Shown here: one piece after another, positions 42,202 to 48,864 of the stretch
How the letters are laid out: each line of letters begins with the position of its first letter
Position numbering within the stretch: the stretch's first letter is position 1
From: Scatosoma sp045588185
Lineage (GTDB): Bacteria; Bacillota; Clostridia; Christensenellales; Borkfalkiaceae
Length of the DNA: 49,269 bases
Direction of reading: 5' to 3'
Assembly: GCA_045588185.1 (NCBI GenBank)
Contig: JAZNDR010000053.1
Coordinates: 1 to 49,269 of the forward strand
Position numbers and translations under genes: made by a program
Notes under the pieces: model-generated
Told to the model about the DNA's origin: nothing
The model's database searches: none
What the model saw: only the letters and a program-made list of their open reading frames with translations

Positions 42202-43845
42202 TCAGGTTTTTATATTATACGTAGGTATTCCTTGGAAATACTCCGCCGCAGTTGCTCCTTGCTCTAAGGCAAAAATTAAATTATAATACATATTATTGCC
42301 CACTCTCGAACGGTAGAGGTAAAGCGATGATTTATTATAATCGTACCATTCGGATATTTGGTCGTTCAAGGTGTCGGGGCGCGCAATCTCCGCGTCGTTT
42401 TTCATATCGTAAATCTGTTTAGCGATACCCGACAACTCTGCATATTCGTCCGAATCCAGTTCATATTGATAATCGCGGCCAATACCCGTTGACATATGGA
42501 ATTCTTTAAGCTTTTCGTCCGTGGAAATAAATTTGATAAATTCTTTCGCCACTTTGATTTGCGCTTGCGACGAATACTTGTTTACGATAAGTTCCGCCGT
42601 CGAGGAAAGCAACGTCGTCTTTCCTATCTTCGTTTCGTTTACTTTAGGAAGATTCATAAAACCGAAGCGTCTTTCATTTCTTGCAGCGCCATCAAAATTT
42701 TCTGCCATTTCCGCAAACGTTGCAGATGCTTCTTCTTCCCACCAAGTACCTTCAATAAGCATTGCAATCGGCTTATCAACGATGGCGGAATCAAAACGGG
42801 AATAGAGATATTCGTACTGGGTCATCTCATGAGAATGTACGGAAGAAAGAGCGTTTTTATAATAATAATTTTTTAACATAATCTCTTCCAAGAAGCTCGC
42901 AGCGTAATAAGTACCGGCTAATTTATATATATCGTGATAATTCGCCTGTGAAATGTCTTGTTCTACTACGATCGGATCGCCCGCATTAAAGCCCGATACA
43001 ATCTCTGTTTTAATAGATTCCTGAGAAAGCGAATATCTTGCTTTTGCCCTTTCTGCCCCCTCGTAATCGACCGCTAACGCTTCCAGCAATATTTGTGTAT
43101 ACGAATCGCGGTACATTCCCGTCCACGTTATCGGATATACGCCATCTGCCTTGATAAACGCGCAAAGCTTAAAAAACTCATCATACGTAGCAGGTAAACC
43201 GTCGTCGCTTGAATTCGGCTTACCGTCAGGTCCGTTGGAAAGCACGTGCGCATCGGTAATCTCTACTCCGATAATTTCTCCTTCCGTGTCAAAATAATAA
43301 CCGCGCTCTTCAAATAAGTCAATATCATATACGATACCGCCAAAAGAATTATAATGCGGCAATGAATAATACTTTCCATCCACTTGATAATAGGACTTTT
43401 GGTCAGCCGTCAATTTATCCTCAATGGATTTCGTTTCTCCGGGCAAAATCTCTTTTACAACGTCCGTGATATCCTCAACCCAGCCCTTTTTCACGAATTT
43501 ACGATGCTCTACGCTATCGCAAAAAAACAAGTTAATACCATTCGTGGTCATAGTTTCATTTTCATATAACGAGTCGCTTGTATACGCAGTTTTATCCTTG
43601 TTTACAATAATTTGCACACCCGTCTTCCCGTCCTCAAAGGACACGTTCTCGTAAGCTTTTTCAAAGGCAATTTCGTAGCTATCCAACCACTTCGACCCCA
43701 TACCAGCCTCGTAGTTACCGATATAAAACTGCGTTTTCATTTCGTCAATCGCTTCTAATTCGTTGTCCCCGCAACCAACAAAGCTAAACGTGGGGGCAAG
43801 TATCGCCGCAACGCTCATTAATGCTATGAATTTCTTTATTTTCAT
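42202..43845 (-). CDS. Extracellular solute-binding lipoprotein of the ABC sugar importer
   Basis: A 547-residue lipoprotein (MKIKKFIALMSVAAILAPTF, lipobox VGCG). It is longer than the usual 420-450 residues, in the size range of LplA-like binding proteins. It has a family-1-type fold: DGKYYSLPHYNSFGGIVYDI, PATYDEFFKLC, and KPIAMLIEGTWWEEE in the hinge region. It should capture the oligosaccharide and deliver it to the two permeases downstream. AAAGGAACG upstream is the ribosome site. A long hairpin separates it from the gene upstream. Confidence 0.88.
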   Translation of the reverse strand: MKIKKFIALMSVAAILAPTFSFVGCGDNELEAIDEMKTQFYIGNYEAGMGSKWLDSYEIAFEKAYENVSFEDGKTGVQIIVNKDKTAYTSDSLYENETMTTNGINLFFCDSVEHRKFVKKGWVEDITDVVKEILPGETKSIEDKLTADQKSYYQVDGKYYSLPHYNSFGGIVYDIDLFEERGYYFDTEGEIIGVEITDAHVLSNGPDGKPNSSDDGLPATYDEFFKLCAFIKADGVYPITWTGMYRDSYTQILLEALAVDYEGAERAKARYSLSQESIKTEIVSGFNAGDPIVVEQDISQANYHDIYKLAGTYYAASFLEEIMLKNYYYKNALSSVHSHEMTQYEYLYSRFDSAIVDKPIAMLIEGTWWEEEASATFAEMAENFDGAARNERRFGFMNLPKVNETKIGKTTLLSSTAELIVNKYSSQAQIKVAKEFIKFISTDEKLKEFHMSTGIGRDYQYELDSDEYAELSGIAKQIYDMKNDAEIARPDTLNDQISEWYDYNKSSLYLYRSRVGNNMYYNLIFALEQGATAAEYFQGIPTYNIKT

Positions 43846-43994
43846 ATTTTCGTTCCTTTCAATATTTTTTGTGTAAACTTCTTTATCGGGAAGACAAAAT
43901 CCTTTGCCTTATCACCCGTCTTTTAAAAATAGTTTTTATAGCCGTTCCAGCCATAATTCTTTCCGATGAAATCTTAAATTATTTTTTGTTAAGT

Positions 43995-44031
43995 ATTCGA
44001 CATTGGACAAAACCGCCGTCCAATGCCGAAT
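43995..44031 (-). terminator. Intergenic hairpin between the secreted protein and the binding-protein gene
   Basis: On the minus strand the stem (44031-44018 with 44008-43995) pairs over 14 positions, one of them a G-U wobble, around a 9-base loop. No U-run follows, so it may be a processing or stabilising stem that lets the two flanking genes be expressed at different levels, rather than a true terminator. Confidence 0.45.
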
Positions 44032-44048
44032 CTCGTTTCAAATTTTGC

Positions 44049-45989
44049 TTATTTGCTTATCATATCAAGATATTCAAAGCTTATATAACGGAAATTCGCA
44101 TAATAAGCAGTTCTTGTTTCCGTACTCGTAGCGTCAATATTATGGAAGCCCAACATTATCGACACGTTTTGCGTAAAGTCAACCGCAGTCAATTGACTCA
44201 AATCCACGCGTACGGTATTCCAGCCATTTTTCATTTCAGTAGCAGTCTTCAAATCTTCTCCCACGAACGTTACGTGCGCTTTTGCAAACTGATTGTTTTC
44301 AATCAACGACACATGTGCATCGCGCGAATTAAAGGCTGTATAGATACCAAATACAGGGCAGAACTTCATCGAACCGTCCTCGGCAAACAAAGAAGAGTCT
44401 ATATACAAATCGAAATATAAGTACCCGTTCTTATCCAAGCTATCGTTGTAAAGCCTTATTCTTCTACCTCTACCGTACGAGCTATATCCTGTTCCCGCTT
44501 GCGTCGAACTAATGGATATAACGTTTCTTTCTTCAAACAACGCATTATCGCTAATAGTTGCGGTTGATCCCGCCGTATCGCCAGCAACAAATACCGGTAA
44601 AAGAGCTGCGTAACCGTCGTAAGTATATTTGCTTTCGCTTTCAATAATTTCAGGGCGCACGTAACGGTAATTGTCATAATACATTACTGCATACGAGCCG
44701 TCCGCCGTGAAATCGGTAAAATTGGTGAAGTTAAATAAACACGTTTCGTCATATCCTAAATCGTGCAACGCTTTCAAATTAACTACGATTGTATTCCAAC
44801 CGTTAAAATCGAACGCGGTTGTGCTCCAATTCTTTTCCGTATCCACAACGCGCGCAAGATCTTCCGTATATAATGCGGCAATCTGACCATATACGCCGCC
44901 TCTATTTACAAAAGCGTCCGATTGATAGTCGTATTTAATGCCCAATCTTGCATTACCCGCCTTAATAAATTCAAATCCAAAATTGCTCTTTTTATCTGGC
45001 AAAGCATTCCCTTCGGCATCAAAATGCTCTATCTTCATATCCATTACGATATACCAATTCAAATCGGATAAGCCTGCCGAAAACTCCATTGCGCCAACTG
45101 AATTGTTATGGTAGCCATTATTATTACAGCCTAATCCATTACCCGTAACTTTTGCCGCAAAAATATTCTTGCGTTCTCCATCCTCAACAGCGAAGTTGCG
45201 GTCTTTAATAGTATGACCCACGCCTTTATGGGCATCGGATATCTCAAACAAGCTTTTCGTATTGTAGTCGTTATTCGTAAAAACATCGCATTTTATGCTA
45301 TTATAATCAATGGCGTGTTGACGGATTGATGCCAAAGCCTTATCCTGGTTTTCGTTAAAAACCGTTCCGTTGTTCGCGATATCGTCTGCGATAGCCGCGT
45401 CGGACACCCATAAAATAGAGCGTTTAATATTGGAATATGCAAATACACGCTCCTCTACGGCTGCTTCCCCTTCACCTGTTGTTTCCGTATAGAAAGCAAT
45501 TACCGTATAATCGTCAATATAATGATCTGCCTGCATACGATAGATAGTTGCGTGCACTTCTCCCGAATCAATTTGGTCATCGGTATAATAGCCGCCAACC
45601 TCATCAATGGATACACCGCCGTCTTCAAGCCATTCAATAATATCCATTGCGTCCGTTGCTGTAGAGGCTTGATAGCTTTCATATCCTGCTACCACCTCAC
45701 AAGGTAATACCAAAGCCCCAAAGTCTTTGTCCTTTAAGCTTGCATCTACGTATATCGGGAAACGAATACCCGACGCGGAATTTTCCACGTCCGTATTTAC
45801 GGTATCCAAACGAATCGACGCTCCGTCAAAAAGAATAGGCGTAGTAGCCGAAGGTTGAGGTTTAGACGGCTCAATAGTCGCCGATTCTGCGTTCACTTTC
45901 TCTACGGTTGCATTGTTAGCAATACCCAAAGATAATGCGCTTGCAAACGCTAACGATAATACTCCCATTAAAATTTGCTTCTTTTTCAT
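44049..45989 (-). CDS. Secreted protein with the conserved N-terminal module and a carbohydrate-binding-like C-terminus
   Basis: A 646-residue exported protein with a signal peptide (MKKKQILMGVLSLAFASALS). Residues about 50-220 hold the module shared with the protein at 13122-15407 (GASIRLD..SGIRFPIYVD, FGALVLPCEVV, KRSILWVSDAAI). Two beta modules follow, both ending in YxNxRY: about 270-440 (FNGWNTIVVNLK; YYDNYRYV) and 455-640 (YLYFDLYIDSS, NGWNTVRVDLS, TRTAYYANFRYI), akin to those of the lipoprotein at 32759. It has no visible catalytic domain, so it may be a glycan-binding surface factor. The start overlaps the stop of the 50-residue peptide gene by four bases (ATGA). Confidence 0.75.
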   Translation of the reverse strand: MKKKQILMGVLSLAFASALSLGIANNATVEKVNAESATIEPSKPQPSATTPILFDGASIRLDTVNTDVENSASGIRFPIYVDASLKDKDFGALVLPCEVVAGYESYQASTATDAMDIIEWLEDGGVSIDEVGGYYTDDQIDSGEVHATIYRMQADHYIDDYTVIAFYTETTGEGEAAVEERVFAYSNIKRSILWVSDAAIADDIANNGTVFNENQDKALASIRQHAIDYNSIKCDVFTNNDYNTKSLFEISDAHKGVGHTIKDRNFAVEDGERKNIFAAKVTGNGLGCNNNGYHNNSVGAMEFSAGLSDLNWYIVMDMKIEHFDAEGNALPDKKSNFGFEFIKAGNARLGIKYDYQSDAFVNRGGVYGQIAALYTEDLARVVDTEKNWSTTAFDFNGWNTIVVNLKALHDLGYDETCLFNFTNFTDFTADGSYAVMYYDNYRYVRPEIIESESKYTYDGYAALLPVFVAGDTAGSTATISDNALFEERNVISISSTQAGTGYSSYGRGRRIRLYNDSLDKNGYLYFDLYIDSSLFAEDGSMKFCPVFGIYTAFNSRDAHVSLIENNQFAKAHVTFVGEDLKTATEMKNGWNTVRVDLSQLTAVDFTQNVSIMLGFHNIDATSTETRTAYYANFRYISFEYLDMISK

Positions 45990-46138
45990 TGTTCATTCCC
46001 TCCTGTAAAGAAATCGTCCCAAGACCTATCGGTAATGAGAATCCCGTTACCCGATGCCACCATAAAAACGTCTTTCTCAACAAAACGTTGTACGTTTATC
46101 TCGGGCGAAGTGTAAATACTTTTGCTTTGTTCTTTCAT
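45986..46138 (-). CDS. 50-residue peptide gene overlapping the secreted protein, first gene of the locus
   Basis: A frame beginning MKEQSKSIYTSPEINVQRFV, then EKDVFMVASGNGILITDRSW and DDFFTGGNEQ. AAGGAGG lies 8 bases upstream, and the TGA overlaps the next ATG (ATGA), which implies coupled translation. It has no signal peptide or membrane segment. The pattern Y-x-x-P-E-I-x-V-x-x-F-x-E-x-D-V-x-x-x-S-G places it in a loose class of short Firmicutes peptides and next to the 42-residue peptide at 15419-15547. It is the promoter-proximal gene. Function unknown. Confidence 0.72.
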   Translation of the reverse strand: MKEQSKSIYTSPEINVQRFVEKDVFMVASGNGILITDRSWDDFFTGGNEQ

Positions 46139-46270
46139 ATTGTTATCCTCCTTGATTTTTTTACAAAGCCTCTATTTTTTATCCGAAAGCTCGCCGCCGA
46201 TTTTCAAGACTTTCGCAAATAGACATAGTTTGAAATATAATCCGCTCATTTTTTTAGCGTTTATACATAC

Positions 46271-46299
46271 ATTTTAACACAAATAATTTATAGTGTAAA
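46271..46299 (-). promoter_or_regulatory. Main promoter of the glycan locus
   Basis: On the minus strand TTTACA (46299-46294) and TAAAAT (46276-46271) are 17 bases apart, giving a leader of about 125 bases before the 50-residue peptide. No better promoter is evident between here and 21474. Confidence 0.7.
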
Positions 46300-46302
46300 T
46301 AG

Positions 46303-46318
46303 CATATTCTATCATATG
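46303..46318. promoter_or_regulatory. Candidate AraC operator
   Basis: CATAT (46303-46307), six bases, ATATG (46314-46318): an inverted repeat immediately upstream of the -35 of the locus promoter, where an activator would bind. A second dyad, TTAGT-GGTA-ACTAA, lies at 46341-46354. Assignment to the AraC protein is inference from position. Confidence 0.4.
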
Positions 46319-46433
46319 GATATTGTTTTATGCTCACTTTTTAGTGGTAACTAACCTATTATAACATAGATTTCAGTTTTTCATCTTGTAATATTTAAGA
46401 ACGCAATTTTTTTTCATAAATTTATCAATTTTA

Positions 46434-46462
46434 TTGACAAACAACCGAGTTTAGATTATAAT
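46434..46462 (+). promoter_or_regulatory. araC-type promoter, perfect consensus, leaderless layout
   Basis: TTGACA (46434-46439), 17 bases, TATAAT (46457-46462). The A of the start codon is at 46469, 7 bases after the -10 box, so transcription should begin at or next to the start codon. The other parts of the gap 46139-46468 hold only the divergent promoter and dyads described. Confidence 0.85.
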
Positions 46463-46468
46463 AGCGCT

Positions 46469-47323
46469 ATGGACAAAACTTTTAATATATATTTTTCACC
46501 GAACGAAATATCCTTCACACACCAAACGTCTTCCATTGAAAACAGCGATATGTTTTTCTGGAAGTTAGAATCACATGCTATGATAGAGATTATTCTCGTC
46601 GTTTCAGGTGCATTAGAGCTTTCAATCAACGGAACGATTTATCAAGCGAACGCAGGCGACCTTGTCGTTATAAACGCACAGGATTTTCATTCCTCGCGTT
46701 CCGATTTGAAAGTACCATACGAGCGGTTTAATTTACACTTTTCGCAAAAATTTATACCCATATTAAAAGATGTAGATTTATCCTCTCCATTTTTCAACGC
46801 GCATTTATACCAGTATATATTACCAAATACACTGGTAAAAAAATCGAGACTCGTTTCTATTATTAAAAAAATAGAACAAGCTACTAAAGATACCACAAAA
46901 TATCGAGATTTGAAAATCGTTTCTTTAATTCAAGATTTCATATACGAGCTTAATATCACCGTCGACACGCTTATCAATAAAGAATATCATTTAATAACAA
47001 CTTCCGTTTCCTCTAACAAACTTATTCAAGCAACGATTGACTATATCAACGATAATCTTCAAAAAAATCTTTCCAGCGCAGATATCGCCCAATATTTAGG
47101 AATAAGCGAATCGCATCTTTATCGAAGTTTTAAAAAAAATTTAGGCGTCGCTCTACACGAATATATTCGCTTACAAAAAATGCAACAAGCTCTTGCCTTG
47201 CTTCGTAAGGGCCATTCTCCGCAACGCGTCAGCGAAAAATTAGGTTATGAGTATTACACGACTTTTTTTACTCAATTTATGAAAGTTTTTGGATATCCAC
47301 CGAGTAATTTTACTGAAAAATAA
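46469..47323 (+). CDS. AraC-family regulator of the glycan locus
   Basis: A 284-residue regulator. The N-terminal cupin-like sensor (about 20-130) has MIEIILVVSGALELSING, NAGDLVVINAQDFH. The C-terminal AraC domain (about 185-284) has two helix-turn-helices: SSADIAQYLGISESHLYRSF and the second ending in LGYEYYTTFFTQFMKVFGYPPSNF. It is divergent from the roughly 29-kb locus and is probably its sugar-responsive activator. There is no ribosome site before ATG 46469, consistent with a leaderless mRNA. The terminator at 47469 ends the transcript. Confidence 0.92.
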   Translation: MDKTFNIYFSPNEISFTHQTSSIENSDMFFWKLESHAMIEIILVVSGALELSINGTIYQANAGDLVVINAQDFHSSRSDLKVPYERFNLHFSQKFIPILKDVDLSSPFFNAHLYQYILPNTLVKKSRLVSIIKKIEQATKDTTKYRDLKIVSLIQDFIYELNITVDTLINKEYHLITTSVSSNKLIQATIDYINDNLQKNLSSADIAQYLGISESHLYRSFKKNLGVALHEYIRLQKMQQALALLRKGHSPQRVSEKLGYEYYTTFFTQFMKVFGYPPSNFTEK

Positions 47324-47377
47324 GAAAAACTTTTTATAAGTTTATTGTTTTTCATTAAATAATATAAGAGTATTGTA

Positions 47378-47428
47378 CGACACCTTGACTATACGAGCGC
47401 GCGCCTGCGGCGCGCGGTCAAGGTGTCG
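47378..47428. repeat. Very stable GC-rich compound hairpin after the regulator gene
   Basis: CGACACCTTGAC (47378-47389) pairs perfectly with GTCAAGGTGTCG (47417-47428). Inside, CGCGCGCC (47398-47405) pairs with GGCGCGCG (47409-47416). The right arms are contiguous and an 8-base bulge lies on the left. It stands out in AT-rich surroundings and is not followed by a clean T-run. Confidence 0.6.
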
Positions 47429-47468
47429 TCGCTTTTGTTTTACTCTCTTGACTGACTTAAAGTCCGAA

Positions 47469-47524
47469 AAAACGGCGGTTTTCGCGCTGACCCGCTTGCG
47501 AAATTCCGCCGTTTTCTTTTTTTC
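47469..47524 (+). terminator. Intrinsic terminator after the AraC gene
   Basis: AAAACGGCGG (47469-47478) pairs with CCGCCGTTTT (47506-47515). A nested TTCGC/GCGAA stem lies in the loop, and CTTTTTTTT follows. Confidence 0.8.
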
Positions 47525-47569
47525 GGTTATCCCCTTTAAGTAATTGTCGTCATTCCTGTACCACAAAAT

Positions 47570-47602
47570 ACGCCTTGTACTCCTTTCGTACAGGCGTTTT
47601 TT
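47570..47602. terminator. Terminator between the AraC and Rep genes
   Basis: ACGCCTTGTAC (47570-47580) pairs with GTACAGGCGT (47588-47597) with one bulged base, followed by TTTTT. It lies 17 bases beyond the Rep stop and can also form on the minus strand. Confidence 0.6.
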
Positions 47603-47618
47603 CATTCAGCTTCTATTA

Positions 47619-48530
47619 TTATAGATAATTATGTTGCATTTTTCCGTAATTTTTTATATCTCTCTCCCAATCAACCACGTCATCCCAAAGCACGTACTTC
47701 GTTACAAAATCAAAGTAGGTTCCTACTATATCATTATCACTTATCTCTTTATATATCTCGCTCGGTAATCCTCTACTGTATACCGCTTTCTCTCCCGTCT
47801 TCGTTAGATATTTCACAAGATATCTCAATGTTCCCCCTCGCTTAAATAATATCGGGTTCAACTCTTGGAAATCAGACATTCCAAAATACTCGTCAAAGAA
47901 AGTATTTCCATACCTGGTACGTCTTTCTTTGCGTTTTGTACTATATTCATTCTTCGCTACTATCTTCCCTATCATTTCGTTTTTGGGTACGTATAATAAA
48001 GCATGAAAATGTAACGTGTCATTCTCAAATCCCTCTTCAAATACTCCCATATACTTCCATCCTCTACGCGTATGTAAGTTAGATAGACATTTCCTAAGTT
48101 TCTTGTTAAAGCTCTCTGCTGTGTGCTTTTTCGGATCATACGTAAACGTTACAAAATAATTCCATCTGTTCATTTTTGCTTTCCGTTTAAACCGCTTTAT
48201 CCGCTTCCACATATTTCTTTGCTTTTTATCTATCTTCTCTATTATGTATTTCCGTAAGGTGAAAGTAGCGGGATAGAGTTTTTCTAATCCTGCTTGTATA
48301 TAATCCACCATTTCTTCATCTTTCAAGCCCCGACGAACCGCTTGATAATATAAACTGTCAAAGGCTATATCCATTGCCGTTTGCGCAGGTTTTTTAGGCG
48401 GTCGTTTCCCTTTACTTCGCACTACTCGCGTTGCTACATAATGACTTCCGTCGTGATATATTTTGTAATAGTGTGTTTCTGCAAACGGATTATCTCGTAA
48501 ATAATCCGCTGGTATTAAATAGGGTTTCAT
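47619..48530 (-). CDS. Rolling-circle replication initiator (HUH Rep)
   Basis: A 303-residue Rep protein of plasmid- or small-phage-like elements, which nicks an origin and stays covalently bound through a tyrosine. The HUH endonuclease motifs appear in order: FVTFTYDP (126-133, motif 1), HFHALLY (174-180, metal-binding HxH) and YLVKYLTK (237-244, catalytic Tyr with Lys). The basic stretch RIKRFKRKAKMNRW precedes them. Start 48530 (MKPYLIPADY) is set by AAAGGAGG 6 bases upstream; a longer frame to 48605 lacks such a site. A decayed copy of its C-terminal third lies at 15886-16148. Probably the replication gene of an integrated element. Confidence 0.85.
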   Translation of the reverse strand: MKPYLIPADYLRDNPFAETHYYKIYHDGSHYVATRVVRSKGKRPPKKPAQTAMDIAFDSLYYQAVRRGLKDEEMVDYIQAGLEKLYPATFTLRKYIIEKIDKKQRNMWKRIKRFKRKAKMNRWNYFVTFTYDPKKHTAESFNKKLRKCLSNLHTRRGWKYMGVFEEGFENDTLHFHALLYVPKNEMIGKIVAKNEYSTKRKERRTRYGNTFFDEYFGMSDFQELNPILFKRGGTLRYLVKYLTKTGEKAVYSRGLPSEIYKEISDNDIVGTYFDFVTKYVLWDDVVDWERDIKNYGKMQHNYL

Positions 48531-48683
48531 TTTTTTACCTCCTTTGCCTCTACTAATAAGTAGAGAAATTTTTCGTGTTTTCGGGCAAGTTTTTAAATTT
48601 TTCACAAACTTTTCATTTTTTTATAAAAATTTAATATCTCTCCGATTTACCTTTTGGTTGTGGCTATTATTGCACATAGAAAC

Positions 48684-48776
48684 CCGAAAGTAAACTACTT
48701 CGGAAAAACTTTTGACCTTCTTTCAAGGTCTTTTTTTATTTTACAAAACTTTTTCCTTGTTAGCGTTTACTTTCGG
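48684..48776. repeat. Nested inverted repeats between the divergent Rep and unknown genes, possible origin or attenuator
   Basis: CCGAAAGTAAAC (48684-48695) and GTTTACTTTCGG (48765-48776) are perfect 12-bp arms. The left arm can also fold locally with TACTTCGG (about 48696-48703). Between them GACCTT (48714-48719) pairs with AAGGTC (48725-48730), followed by TTTTTTT. This could be the Rep origin hairpin region, or a leader with alternative stems upstream of the gene at 48865. The gap 48531-48864 holds no convincing gene. Confidence 0.5.
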
Positions 48777-48864
48777 TAATTTTATTTTTAACAAACATTC
48801 GCAACCTTTCTCTGTGCCCTCTTGCCCCTGCCCAAAAGGCAAATTCAAATCGGAGGTCATAAAA

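Noticed and set aside
46341..46354. TTAGT/ACTAA dyad as a catabolite-response element
   Set aside because: It lacks the central CG and the WTGNAANCGNWNNCW pattern of a CcpA site; it is kept only as a possible AraC or integrase site.
47342..47605. Minus-strand frame of 87 codons downstream of Rep
   Set aside because: It spans three hairpin/terminator structures, is very basic and low in complexity, and has no homology I recognise.
48531..48605. Longer N-terminus for Rep (MKNLKTCPK)
   Set aside because: AAAGGAGG is placed correctly for the ATG at 48530, and the extension lies within that leader.
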